DNA of 64,000 nucleotides, from NCBI GenBank assembly GCA_037962975.1, contig CM075670.1, forward strand, positions 151,036,501 through 151,100,500, written 5' to 3'. Position 1 is the stretch's first letter; the number at the start of each line of letters is the position of its first letter. Source of the stretch: Clitoria ternatea. Taxonomy: Eukaryota > Streptophyta > Magnoliopsida > Fabales > Fabaceae. The notes under the pieces were generated by a model. The model worked only from the letters and a program-made list of their open reading frames with translations. It searched no databases and was not told the origin of the DNA. The position numbers and the translations under genes are program-made. This document shows positions 1 to 10,960 of this stretch, one piece after another.

Positions 1-810
1 GGCCTCAATACTCAAGAGGGGGGTGAATTGAGTGTTTAAAAAATTTAACTTGGAATACCTTTGAACTTGGTTCTTTATGCAATCTTGATAAGATGTACAA
101 ATACTTTCATGCAACAATAATCCAACACATAAAAATTGTTTGATTTGAGATAAAGAACTCTTAGATACAAGGGAAACTTAACAGAGAAATGAGAATCAAG
201 AGAAAGTGATAATTCAGTAATTTTATCAAACAGTTGGTGTGCAATGATTAAGTATCTTCTTAGGAACACAATTAACTCAGTCAATCAGCTCAGCCAATTT
301 CACAAACAGTTTGTATGCACAAGCAATTAAAGAGTTTAAGGTAAGAAGAGATGCAAACCAATTTAACGAGTTCCACCAATCCGATGTACGTCTCGCCTTT
401 AAGCAACCCACTTGAAGGATTCCACTATTGAATATTTAAGATACAAGCTTTAAGCAATTGTCTCTTAGTGTCCCACACTCAAGAACCCAATCCTCACAAA
501 CAAATGGCACCCCACCCAATCTCACAATCTCTCAATACCCAAAGGTTGAACCCCAACCTTTGTGACCACTCAACCTAGAGTGAATAACCTTTATGTTTTG
601 GTGTTTGGTTTTATAAACTATAAACTCTCTCAATAGAGTAGATAAGCAAATGAAAAAACTCTCATAATTTTCTAACTCTCAACAAGAGAGGATATACAAG
701 TTCTAAGCTCAAAGTTTCAGAATATACAAAGAGAATAAACTCACTAAGCATAAATGCAAGTATAGATTGATTGCCTCTGGTTCTTCTTTCATGTGCTTAA
801 GTTGGAGATC

Positions 811-818
811 TATTTATA
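811..818 (-). promoter_or_regulatory. LTR TATA box
   Basis: Minus strand reads TATAAATA. The same place in the C1 LTRs reads TATAAATT (46912-46919 and 39564-39571). The palindrome array lies 120-300 bp upstream on the minus strand, which places it in U3. Confidence 0.6.
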
Positions 819-939
819 CATCCTTCGAGGTCCTCATAGGTTTTGCACATCATGGTTCCAGCTTGTCTCTGCGTATAGTGGGTTATGGGTCTTTGTTTTC
901 CACTTAAAATTGTCTTTTCAGTGATGTTTCCCACTACTT

Positions 940-1111
940 GAATCAATTCATACGATTTTGAATCAATTCATAGCTTTTTGACTTGGAATTTTGGGCTTCC
1001 AGCAACGTGTGAATCGATTCATGCTTTTGGTGAATCGATTCATGCTTTTCTGTTTTGTGTTTTAGAGACTTCCAGGCCTTTGAATCGATTCATACGTGTG
1101 AGAATCGATTC
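940..1111. repeat. GAATCGATTC palindrome array in copia LTR
   Basis: Six copies start at 940, 960 (both gaatcaattc), 1011, 1032, 1082 and 1102 (gaatcgattc). Spacings are 20, 51, 21, 50 and 20 bp: three doublets repeated every 71 bp. Residual similarity between the spacers (ttttg..., ...cttccag) suggests a 71 bp tandem duplication. Confidence 0.9.
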
Positions 1112-1383
1112 ATGCAGTACTGGTTGGTACTTTTCCATGCTTTTTGATGTTTCCTTGATGTATTTTAAGTCATGGTTCCTTTCCTTGATCTTCATGTATT
1201 GCTTTCTTAATTCTTTGATCATTTGGGAGCGTGTTCTTCATGGTTTCTTGATCTTTGATTTTAAATGCATCAAATCCTTATATTTTCTTTTGAATCATGC
1301 ATTTGTTGATGGTCCATGAGTAATGTTCTACTTGTGCTTGAGTACTTATCATTATCAAAACTTATCTATAATATGCAAATACA

Positions 1384-2140
1384 TATACATCCTCACAAAA
1401 TAACATATTTATCATACCCCTCCTTAGAGCATTCCATAAAAATCACTCCCAATCTATAACCCACACACATGGCCCTCTTAAAATCATAATAACCCATAAC
1501 TTAAGGCATAAACTCATTAAAAATGGTGAGAATCTTACCTTAAGCCAACAACCAAATTAGTCGCCAAGAGAGAGGGTGGAGGTGACAAAAATTTAAGGAA
1601 TAAGAGGGAGGAGCTTCAATTAACCAGGTCTCCCTTAAGGTTGATGGAGGAAAACGAAAATAAATGGGGAAGAAGAAGGCACACCACCATGGTTAGGTTT
1701 TAGAGAGGAAGAAGATGAAGATGAGAAGAATGGGACAAGAGAAGAGAAGAAGTGTTTTTGCCAAGGGGGAGCCAAAACTAGCGAGAAAAGAGAAGGGAGA
1801 ATAGTGTTTTTATGTTAAAATTTTAACTCATGATTAAAGCCTCTCCATTTTAAAATAAACAGGATCTCCGTTCAGGCTCAATACTAAATCTAAAAATTAT
1901 TCCGAAGGCATATTTGGATTCCCAATAATATTCTTAATAGCCCTGACCAATGGCATCTCAATCGGAGATACTTGGTCCAACACCCATACTTTAACCGGGT
2001 AAAATTTTAACTCTTAACGCCTCAATAAATTATAAATAATTCTCATAAATCTCAATTTTATTATTTCAACATTTTTGGGACATTTATTAACCTATTTATT
2101 CCTTATATTTAATCATTTTTATAAAATTCGGGATGTTACA
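1384..2140 (-). mobile_element. Tekay/Del-type gypsy LTR, 5' part only
   Basis: The right end reads gggatgttaca, i.e. a minus-strand LTR starting TGTAACATCCCG. The stretch around 1860-2000 (caggatctccgttcaggctcaatact...) recurs in G2 (near 19970), in G6 (near 37250) and, on the plus strand, in G1 (near 5500), so this is the same LTR family. The rest of the LTR was lost where the Sirevirus-like LTR now begins. On the minus strand an AAGGTAAG splice-donor-like site lies at about 1534-1541. Confidence 0.8.
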
Positions 2141-2573
2141 AAAAGACTTGCCTCATTAGAAGGTGAAGCATCTTCACCTTTGGTAACAGGTTCCTAGAGG
2201 TCAGCTTTCCAGGATGGCTTCTTCCATACAATAACTTATTTATCTTTGTGGTAAAAGCTTCATTGTACTCAAAGCCATCAACATAGACATTTCCACTAAG
2301 TGCACACCTGCATATTGTTACAATCACATCTTCAGAGATCTCAATGGCTCTTCCCTTGAGACTTCCATTGATGATGAATCTGGACTTATCCATAATAGTT
2401 ATCTTCTAGAATTCTAAAACTAGAGAGGGAAAGAAGAGTTCCTTGTCTACATAGAACTATGTCTATCTAATCCTATCAAGCTCAGTAGTGACATCTTCAC
2501 TATCGAGCTTGTGCTGCTCAAGGTGGAAAATGACAGACTCTACAGTATTGGAATCCTTGAAGTTAAGAGCCAT
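2141..2573 (-). pseudogene. Reading frame downstream of copia RNase H (possible Sirevirus ORF3)
   Basis: From an ATG at 2573 one minus-strand frame reads MALNFKDSNTVESVIFHLEQ onward for about 145 codons with three in-frame stops. It is cut at 2141 by the start of the gypsy LTR, which supplies the stop. It lies about 0.4 kb downstream of the C0 RNase H, where Sireviruses can carry an extra, sometimes env-like, ORF. I see no signal peptide or membrane segment and do not recognise the protein; the Sirevirus ORF3 reading rests on position only. Confidence 0.4.
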
Positions 2574-2998
2574 GGTAAGGTTCGAAGGTTAAAGGAGATG
2601 AAGAGGTTTTAGGGTTTTGGGAGAGGAAGAGGTTTTTTGCAAACAAAGAGAGAAAACAAAGAGAGAGGGAAAACTGAGGAGGGAAATGATGTGAAAGGAC
2701 ACTTACATAAAAAGGCAATAACTGTTTAACGAAAAGGGGAGAGAAAACAATTCAGGTGGTAGTTACATAAAAACATTAACTTTTACCATATGGGATATTT
2801 GAAAGTAAATGACAATAAAACGTGAAACAGTTCGGTTAACAAACAATTCCAACTGATTTAACCTTTTAGCATTAATAAGGGCAGACTCTTATGGGTTCAA
2901 ACATATCAAACACAAAAGCATACATACCTAAACCCAGACTTATCATGCAAACACACAGACTTTTAAAATAAGCATATTCATTCATGAAGCAGACTTAT

Positions 2999-3345
2999 TC
3001 AAGCAACATTTCTTAAATTTAAATTATGCTTGATAAATGCAAACCTGGCCTCAGCCAAAGGCTTTGTAAAGATATCTACCCATTGGTGGTCTGTGTCCAC
3101 AAACTTTATATCAAGAACTCTTTTCTGCCCATAGTCTTTAATGAAGTGATATTTCACCTCTATGTGCTTAGCTTTTGAATGCTGAATAGGGTTCTTTGAT
3201 AGGTTGATTGCGCTTGTGTTATCACAGAAGATTGAGATCTCTTCTTCCTTGATGGAGTAGTGCTCTAGTTGGTATTTCATCTAAAGAAGTTGAGAACAAC
3301 AACTTGCTACAGACACATACTCTGCCTCAGCTATTGAGAGGGAAA
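2999..3345 (-). pseudogene. C0 copia RNase H, C-terminal part
   Basis: The translation shows the hallmark copia RNase H tail: SIAEAEYVSVASCCSQ, then CDNTSAINLSKNP, then HIEVKYHFIKD and DIFTKPL. The Asp of CDNTSA and the AEAEY acidic residue are present. One stop splits the frame after SQLL. The N-terminal half is missing because of the deletion that fused it to gag. It cannot act alone and is a fossil of the C0 polyprotein. Confidence 0.85.
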
Positions 3346-4285
3346 TTAAGTTTTATTTTTTCCTTCCCCAAGAGATCAAACTTTATCCTAGAAAGTGGCC
3401 ATCAGATAGATCTAGGTAGACTCATTTTCTTCCTCGACTCACTTAAGCTTGATGAATCCTCATCATCCCATGTGATGAGTCCCTTTTGCTTTTTGAAGAA
3501 TTTGTTCTTCTCTTTCCTGTCCTTCTTGTCTTTATTTAGGATAGGACATTCCACTTTTATATGTCCCGCCTTCCTGTAGTTAAGTTACTCAAGAGTAGAT
3601 TTACTAGTTTTAAACTTGAATTGAGATTTACCCTTGGGGTATTTCTTGTGAAATCTCTTAGGTCTTCCTTTCTTCTTTCTCAGTAGACTATGGAATTTCT
3701 TTGTCATAAGAGGTAGCTCCTCGTCCGTGTCTTCACCTAACTTGTCAAAGTCTGGTTCTGAACTAGCGGACTCATCAGCCTTGAGAGCCTTGGACTTCTT
3801 ACTTAAGTCTATAGAATTTAGAGTAATGCCTTTGGAGGAGGAAGGCTTGGTGACTTTCTTCTGCTTCAGCTTTATCTCATGAACCTTAAGCACTCAAACA
3901 AGTTCATCGAGAGTAGGGGTGCTAAGGTCTTTGGCATCCTCAAGGACTAAGCATTTTTCATCAAAGCTCTCAAGAAAATTCTCAAGGAGCTTGATATTTA
4001 TATCTTCGATAGAAAGAGCTGTCCCTAAGGCCTGAAACTAATTTAGCAAAGTTTGGAATCTTCTAAACATCTAGTCCACAGACTCATGTTCCTCCATTTA
4101 GAACGTATCATACTATTTTGTCAATAATAACTTCTTGGATCTCTTCACATTAGAGGTCCCTTCATAGTTTCATTGAAGGGCATCCTAGACTTCATTAGCT
4201 TCCTTATAGCTAAAGACCTTATTGTACTCAGATTTACTCAGGGCACAAGTAAGAAAGAATCTAGCTTCAACATTAGCCATGATGG
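3346..4285 (-). pseudogene. C0 copia gag (UBN2-type) with broken zinc knuckle
   Basis: Reading down from about 4280, the frame gives MANVEARFFLTCALSKSEYN, then NYEGTSNVKRSKKL, EEHESVDXMFRRFQTLL and FLESFDEKCLVL, the usual copia capsid pattern, with several stops. The longest clean stretch is 3585-3893 (lysine-rich linker). The zinc knuckle survives as YRKAGHIKVEC: its first Cys is a stop and its second is Tyr, so only the His and last Cys remain. A WDDEDSS acidic stretch follows, then the frame runs into the RNase H fusion. Confidence 0.75.
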
Positions 4286-5251
4286 TGAAGGAAATGGAAT
4301 TGATCGAGCAATTTTGTAATTTGAATGTTGGTGTGGAGGTCCATACCTCGAATAAAATTTCTTTGGCTATTTTGAAATGAGTTCTTTAAGGTGGTGAAAG
4401 AGAAATAAATGACTGATGAGTATTTAGTTGAGTTGAAAGAAACTCAAGCTGGTGGAAGGGATTTGATGTTGTTAGAAGGTCCTGATGGTATTTGGTGTGT
4501 TCAAGGCCGAATTTATGTTCCATCTAGCAGTGCTTTAAGGAAATCTGTACTTGAGAAAGCTCATAAGAGTGTGTTAAGCATTGATCCTGGTTCGACTAAA
4601 ATGTATCAAGACATGAAAAAGAATACGTGATGTTGCAAATCTTGTTACATGTTGCCTTATTTATCAAAAAGCTAAGGTTGAACATCAAAAACTGTCTAGC
4701 TTATTGAGACCTCTTGAGATCCCAGTCTGGAAGTGGGATAACAATTCTATGGAGTTTGTTTCTAGTTTGCCCAGAATTCGCATTGGAAACGATGCAATAT
4801 GGGTGATTGTTGATCGATTGACTAAGTGTGCTCATTTTTTACCCATGAATATGAAGAGTTCACTGGAGAAATTGGCCAAGTTGTACATAAAGGAGATCGT
4901 TAGATTACATGGTATGTCGTGTAACATTACATCCGATCAGGATTCTCAATTTACTTCCTAATTTTAGGGAAGCTTAAATCAGGAGTTAGGTTCTAAGCTT
5001 AACCTTAGTTTTGCTTATCATCCCTAAACCGATAGACAATTCGAAAGGACTATACAAAGCCTTAAAGATTTGCTGAGGGCTTTTGTGCTTGACTATGGTG
5101 GTTGTTAGGAGATATTTCTTCCATTGATTGAATTTACGTACAATAACAGTTACCATAGTAGTATCTATATGGCTCCCTATGAGGCACTTTATGGCAAAAA
5201 ATGTAGAACATCTCTATGTTGGTTGGAAACTGGTGAGAATTTGGCCTTAGG
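4286..5251 (+). pseudogene. G0: Tekay-type gypsy integrase fragment
   Basis: The frame reads from the RNase H-integrase linker (about 4290) through the zinc-binding region (EKAHKSVLSIDPGSTKMYQD, with the second His of the H..H pair replaced by Asp) into the catalytic core. The three DDE positions are visible: VIVDRLTK, TSDQDSQFTS, and an E in the TDRQFERTIQSL segment. The MAPYEALYG motif follows. Stops occur at about 4628 and 4960 and in the AYHP motif. The frame is cut off at 5251 by the start of the G1 LTR, so G1 inserted into this older copy. Confidence 0.85.
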
Positions 5252-5832
5252 TGTAACATCCTAATTTTTATATAAATATTCAATCGAGGGGAAATAAATG
5301 ACAACTATTTATATATGGAAAGGTTAATGCCCCAAAAATATAGAAATAAGTTAATTTGAGCTTGACAATTTTTCATAAATTACCAAGCTTCATGAACTAA
5401 ATTAGCAAGTATCTCCAATTGGGATGATATTGGTCAGGGCTGTAGGTAATATTATTGGGAATCTGAATATGTATTCGAATTTATTTTTAGATAAAGTATT
5501 GAGCCCAAACAGAGATCCTGTTTATCTTAAAACGGAGGATCTTTAAGTGAATAAGCAAAATATTAAAATTAAAACCCCTTTCCCTCTTTAATTTCACGTT
5601 GCCTTCTCCTCTTTGGCAAACACACTTGGCTATCTCTCTCTTTTCTCATTCCCATTCATCTTATTTATCTTCTTCTTCACCAAAACTCAAGACCAAGGGG
5701 TGCTCTTTTCCCTCTTCATTTTCGTTCTCCAAGGTGCAAGGAGAAGACTATGGAAGCTTGAAGCTCCTCCCATTCTTCTCCATTTTCGTCATCTTCTTCC
5801 TCTCCCTTGGCTCCCATTTTCATTTCTTGATT

Positions 5833-5841
5833 AAGGTAAGC
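5833..5841 (+). other. Splice-donor-like site in gypsy LTR
   Basis: AAG/GTAAGC follows 250 bp of pyrimidine-rich leader-like sequence. Equivalent positions in two other LTRs of the family keep GGTAA on the minus strand (about 1534-1541 and 19641-19650). A functional intron is only inferred. Confidence 0.3.
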
Positions 5842-6896
5842 TTTCCCTCATTTTATTGGTGTTTAAGCATTAGAATATGAATTATTAAGGCTTGGGAGAG
5901 TATTAAGTGTATATGGGTTGTTGGGAGAAGCTTTAAATATGAAAACCCTAAGGTGGGGTGATGTAAATGTGAGTTTTTATAAGCCTTGAAGAGGGTAAAA
6001 GAAAATATAGATGGGAAGATGATGAACCATATGCATTTATGATGTTTGTTGCGTTTTTAATAAAACCCTAACCTATGAATTTGGGGGAAACATGTAATGT
6101 AGAAGGGGTTGACATTTATTCATGAAAGAAATGTTATTAATGATGAGGTATTGGCATTAAATGATGATTTATGATTGTGGTTAAGAAACCTTAATAAAAA
6201 ACCCACTTAAAAAGAGTTGGGTGTGAAATTGGTATATGTGGTAACTTAACTATTTAGGTTGTTGCCTTTGGTAATAATGAATTTTTATCAAAGGGAAGGA
6301 ATTCCCAAAGCCTAATTAGGAAAATGAATAAAACTTGTAAATAATTACTACATGATGACAATCATGTGTGTATATGCATATATATTAAGAATGATGATTG
6401 GATGAATGATTGATGTAATCCTATAATTAATTGATGTAGGACTTGATAACACTTGTGAGGCGGGAACATCAAACCCAGAAGTCTACTTCTCTTGAGGTAG
6501 GAGAGGGGTGTATTTTCTAAATGCATGATGCCTTCTATGTTGATGATGTATGTATTGATGCCATGTTGCATGTTTTTCCTTAAATAGATGTAGTGCTTTA
6601 TGTGTGTGATATGAAATAGAGATTGAATCTTATGATGGTTGATTGTAAAATAGTACCTTGAAAAGGTTATGAGTTGTATAATGTGTGATGACATGTTATT
6701 GTTTCCATGTGTGGCTTGATGAATATTTGAAATCCTTGGCTAGGATAACTCTTGAATATTATGAATGGTATATATATTTGATTATGTGGGATTAACATTG
6801 TGATTGAGTATGAGTTGTAGCCTAGATGAGAGGGTGAGGTAATCTTTATGAGGTTGTTGCATACATAGCATGGCATGTAGATCATGACATTTTAAT

Positions 6897-7156
6897 GTGG
6901 TTGCGATCACAAAGGAATATCTTGCGGGACTAGTATGATGATATTAAAAAGTGGTTGCGATACTTGATATTTGGAATATAAAGGGCTTGCGAGTTCCTGT
7001 GGTATTGAGCCAGTGGTTGGGATCACCTGGTGTTTAAAATAAAAGGCCCTGCGGGACCATTGAGAATGAATGCCCGTGGTTGCGATCACGAGGTGGGAGT
7101 ACCTTTTGCGAGGTGGGAAACCAATGAGAATGAATAATTATGGTGGTTACGATCAC
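6897..7156 (+). repeat. Degenerate minisatellite in G1 LTR (GTGGTTGCGATCAC)
   Basis: The unit gtggttgcgatcac begins at 6897, 6951, 7013, 7076 and 7143, spaced 54-67 bp. Most units also carry tgcgggac or tgcgagg. It is unlike the palindrome arrays in phase and motif. Confidence 0.7.
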
Positions 7157-8142
7157 CTGATGAAATGAAATCAGATCCGTGTATATGCATTCTTAAACAC
7201 CAGCATGTGCATTAGCCATAGAAGCATGGCATTGAGTGATACCCTATTGAGGAGGTTATGTGGGGTGTATGTGAAACCCTCTTTGGACACTAAATATATT
7301 TGTGTTATTGGTTTGGTTTGGATTTTATGAAACTTTATGAAATGATAATGAGCGTGAAGGAATCATAAATGAATGATATGGTTAAATTGATATGTCCTTG
7401 ATGAAGGATTTGTTATTCATGGATAAGTGGGTTAACATGTGTGTTTAATGAATTGGGTGAATTGATTGATCTGAGTGTCAATCAAACTCCTTTTAGGAGA
7501 AGATGTTAACTTGCATTCATATGTATATTATCACAAATTGTCTGATTTTTATCATTGAGAAAGTATACTCACTCTCCATGTGGTCTATCTTTTTAGCTCT
7601 TGTGTTGTAGGGCTTGACTATGGAGCTCATGTGTGGAGGAATTATGTGAAGGAAGTCATTTTGTGGTAAAGATGCCTTGGCTGGCAATGTTTTGATTTTA
7701 TGGCTTATATGTACTCTTTTGTAATATATATACATGATGGATACTTGGTATAGCCATGAATTAATGTGGGTAACTTGTAAGGATGACAAATAGATAAATG
7801 ATGATTTTAGAGGTCATGTAGGAAAATGAGACCTTTGTGTGTATGGCTTATTTTCATTTATGACCTTGTCAATGTATGAATGATAAAGTTGTTGTGGATT
7901 ACCTGATAAATGAATGGATATTTATCTAGATTTATTGTTTTATAGAGCATACAAGATGATAAGCTTGATTTTGATATGATTAATGAATTGGAATGGAAAT
8001 TATTTAGTATGAATGCTTGAGATAAGTTTTAAATGCTTAATATGAGGTATATGATGTGTTGAATTTGATTAATTTTGCTTAGTATGGGTTTTGGTATGTG
8101 GAGTTGTGAAATTTTATCTGTTTCTACGCATGTGTTGATAAT

Positions 8143-8577
8143 CTCGCTCAAGCAAGATGGATTTTCGCTCAAGCGAGAATCCCCTGTATCAGTTATAGAG
8201 GCCCTGGCCCAATCTCACCCAAGCGAGAGTGGTATTCACTCAGGCGAGATGCTGCTACACTTGGTGTATGCATTCTAGATGTTTCTCGCTCGAGCGGGTT
8301 CGCCTTTGCTCAAGCAAGAGCTAGGTGCAATTATTCCTGGGCGAGAATCGCTCAGGCGACTGGTATCTCGTCCAAGTGAGATTGCTTATGTATCAGGTAG
8401 GAGCTACTGGATGAAATTCGCTCAGGCGGGCCTAGCCTTGCTTAAGCGAAATGAGAGCAGTGTGGTTCTGTCCCTTTTTCACTCAAGCAAGTGAGCTTGA
8501 TTTCGATTCTGGAGCGTTTTCGCTCATGCTCGCTGGCCTTGCCCAGGCAACCCATATGGGTCTCGCTCAAGCGAGAT
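8143..8577. repeat. CGCTCAAGCGAG array in G1 LTR
   Basis: Near-palindromic copies of (T)CGCT-CA-AGCGA(G) begin at 8145, 8166, 8216, 8237, 8287, 8307, 8349, 8369, 8419, 8439, 8480, 8521, 8540 and 8564. Spacings are 21, 50, 21, 50, 20, 42, 20, 50, 20, 41, 41, 19 and 24 bp. Most variants are CpG losses (tgct, cact, agtg, agca). Confidence 0.9.
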
Positions 8578-8923
8578 ACCCTGATTCTACTTTCTTCATT
8601 TTTACTTCTTTTATCCAATTTCCTTGCATGTTTTGGGTTCCTTGACCTCTAGAAATATTATTACTATTATGAAATTGTATTATCACTGTTTAAACAAATT
8701 AACGATGCATCTCTAAATCTCTTTTCATGTGGAATTTTCATAATTCTCAATTTTAATTATATCTTCCATTTTTCCCTTGTGACGATCTTGAGTTTGATCG
8801 TCCAAGGAGCACTCCGATACCTTCTCATATCTTCATATATGAGATAGGCTATTAAATGATCTGGGGTTTATAATTATTTTTAAATTGTGAAAAATTTACC
8901 CCCATTTTCAGGATGTTACAACC

Positions 8924-8935
8924 TGGTATCAGAGC
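8924..8935 (+). other. G1 primer-binding site (initiator Met tRNA)
   Basis: TGGTATCAGAGC, complementary to the 3' end of plant initiator methionine tRNA, 3 bp after the LTR end. It fixes the LTR boundary and strand. Confidence 0.95.
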
Positions 8936-9307
8936 TTTGTTTGCTCTTTGTTGCTATGATTGATTATTATCAGAGAAAGACATGTATTTAGTGAATGATT
9001 GTCATTGTTGCTTGACTTTGTATGGATTGATTGTGAATGAAATTTAATTTCTATAAGCCCGGCCAAGCTTTCTTCACACTATTCTCCCTCAATGATGAAT
9101 CCTTATGATTATGTGAATGCATGCGATATCATAATATGATGAGATGCTTTTTATGAGCTTTAATGTGGATTGGTCGATGTTGGACTCCATGATGGAGGGC
9201 CATGGCTTAATTATATGATGAATTGCTATAGCATGAGACTATAGAGAAGTTTATGAGCTAGTTTACTGATGTTAGTTGAATTTAATGTTATGGTTATAGA
9301 TATTGTG

Positions 9308-10490
9308 ATGGCTTGTCGTCGTCAAGATAATGATGACACTATAGCTAGAGCTTTGAATCGCTTTGTGGATCTTCTTGAGTCATAAAACCGTGATAGACAA
9401 GAAGCAGAAAGGTAAACTACTCCTGCTGCTCAAGGTACTCAGGGCCTTGATAAGTTCTTGAAGCGGAAACCTTCCGAATTTCATGGTGGATTTAGACCCG
9501 AGAAAGCTTATGTTTGGATCCGAGATGTTGAGTGGATCTTCAACAATTTCGAATGCACTGAGCTCCAAAAAGTGGAGTATGCTGTTTTTATGTTGAGAGA
9601 TGAAGCCGAGACTTAGTGGAGACTCACCAAGACTAGGATGATTGCTGCAGCTATTCCCTTGACTTTGGAAAATTTAAGCTTGAACTCATGAGAAAATATG
9701 TGCCCGAGAGCTATAAAAGTAAGAAAGAGCTTGAGTTCATGGAACTTAAGCAAGACACAATGACGGTGGAAGAGTATGCTTCCAAATTTGAAGAACTTTA
9801 TGAATTTTTACCCTCCTTATCAACAAGAGGGAACCGAAGCCTCTAAGTGTGTGAAATTTAAGAACGGTCTACGCCCTGACATTCAAAGGGCCATGTGCCA
9901 TCAAGAAATTTAAAGTTTCACGGTACTTGTGAATAAGTGTCACATTTATGAAGAACATGCTCCCACTCATCAATCGAAATTTGACTCTAAATTGAAGGGT
10001 CAAACTTCCAGTTTCAAGAAGCAAGGGAATTTCAGAAGGGCACATTTTCAGAGGGGTGCTCATTCTAATGTTCAAGCTAGAGGCGGTGGTCATGGTAACA
10101 CCTTTGGCCTGGGCAATGCAAATGCAAATAGGCCGAAATGTTATAGGTGTGCTGGTCCTCACTATGTTTGCAAGTGTGTGCACCGTGATGATGTAGTGTG
10201 TTTTAATTGTGAGCAAGTGGGACATATTCGTCCTGCATGTCCTTTGCTCACAAGATAGGCTCCTATGCAAGCTAATACTCCGCATCGTGCTATTGCACCC
10301 GCTCATGTGAACCGCAGAGGTCACAATGGTGGTCAGGGCCATGGTAATGGAAACAATGGCAGTCGAAATGGTGGCCGTGGTGGCTATAATGGTGGAAGGC
10401 ATGGTAATAGTCGTGGTAACGGTAATGGTGCACGTGAGGGAAATGGAAATGGTGGGAATCCCTAACCAACTGCTGGAAGAGTATTCGCTG
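9308..10490 (+). pseudogene. G1 gypsy gag with zinc knuckles
   Basis: Starts MACRRQDNDDTIARALNRFV, the usual beginning for this group, and continues through the capsid core (LDKFLKRKPSEFHGGF, AYVWIRDVEWIF). Two knuckle-like motifs lie at 10137-10257: a variant CYRC..H..C and an intact CX2CX4HX4C (CFNCEQVGHIRPAC). A Gly/Asn/Arg-rich low-complexity tail follows at 10265-10465. Stops after LLES, after AER, in ETXWR and after the knuckle break the frame. The start is chosen because G2 gag begins in the same context. Confidence 0.85.
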
Positions 10491-10960
10491 TGACCGATGA
10501 GGAAGCAGCTCAAGCCGATAACCTAGTTGAAAGTAAGTGTGAAATACTCAGAAATTCTATGCATGTTATTTATGATTCGGGTGCGACCCACTCTTTTATA
10601 TCCGAGGATTGTGTACGGTGATTGAAATTATCGGTGTGCCTAATGAAAAATGTTCTTGTGGTTACTACCCCAACTGGTGCTTGTCTCAGATTGGTTAGCC
10701 ATTGTGATAACGTTGACATGCTTCTAGAAGGAAGGAAATTTGTTACTTCTTTCATTTGCCTTCCCCTGAAATACTTGGAGATCATTCTTGGTATGGATTG
10801 GCTTTCAACCAATAAAGTCTTGGTTGACTGTCAACAACGGGCTATCATTTTCCCTTCTTCAGATGTGGGGAAATTTGATGTGCAAGGTATAGCTCAACTT
10901 TGCATATTATTATCTCTTGCCGATGGGCAAATCGTCCCGATCCCTTAAATATTCCTATGG
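10491..10960 (+). pseudogene. G1 gypsy aspartic protease
   Basis: The frame reads FAVTDEEAAQADNLVESKCE, then the catalytic motif YDSGATHSFISEDCVR and the second hallmark IILGMDWLSTNKVLVDC. One stop lies just after DCVR at about 10620. In the family this enzyme cleaves the Gag-Pol polyprotein as a dimer inside the particle. G2 (14967-15440) and G7 (53466-53775) carry the same domain. Confidence 0.85.

Larger units (their letters stand above)
1..1383 (-). mobile_element. Sirevirus-like Ty1/copia LTR, cut by window edge
   Basis: The first bases (ggcctcaatactcaagagggg) match the terminus of the two LTRs of element C1 at 38673 and 45977, minus about 12 bp that lie outside the window. The right end, cattatcaaaac followed by aaataca, matches the C1 LTR end. 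In minus orientation it holds a TATA box at 811-818 and a palindrome array at 940-1111. It is clearly diverged from C1 but the same family. It may be a solo LTR or the 5' LTR of an element lying left of the window; the window cannot decide. Confidence 0.85.
2141..4285 (-). mobile_element. C0: internally deleted Ty1/copia element
   Basis: Minus-strand copia remnant with the order gag, then the RNase H end, then the downstream ORF. Protease, integrase and reverse transcriptase are absent: gag passes straight into RNase H near 3345. Neither LTR is present. The right edge abuts gypsy integrase G0 near 4285 and the left edge is cut by a Tekay LTR at 2140. The gag resembles that of Sirevirus-type copia elements (UBN2-type gag, then a TWDD-like acidic stretch after the knuckle). 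Confidence 0.75.
5252..8920 (+). mobile_element. G1 5' LTR (3.67 kb)
   Basis: Starts TGTAACATCC and ends GGATGTTACA, a matching inverted terminal pair, and is followed after 3 bp by the PBS. Landmarks in order: a pyrimidine-rich leader-like stretch at 5580-5830 ending in a splice-donor-like AAGGTAAG, a minisatellite at 6897-7156, and a CGCTCAAGCGAG array at 8143-8577. The small ORFs in it are not genes. No clear TATA box was found. Confidence 0.9.

Noticed and set aside
9869..10513. 214-codon minus-strand ORF
   Set aside because: Antisense of the Gly/Asn-rich tail of G1 gag; low-complexity Thr/Ile/Ser composition.
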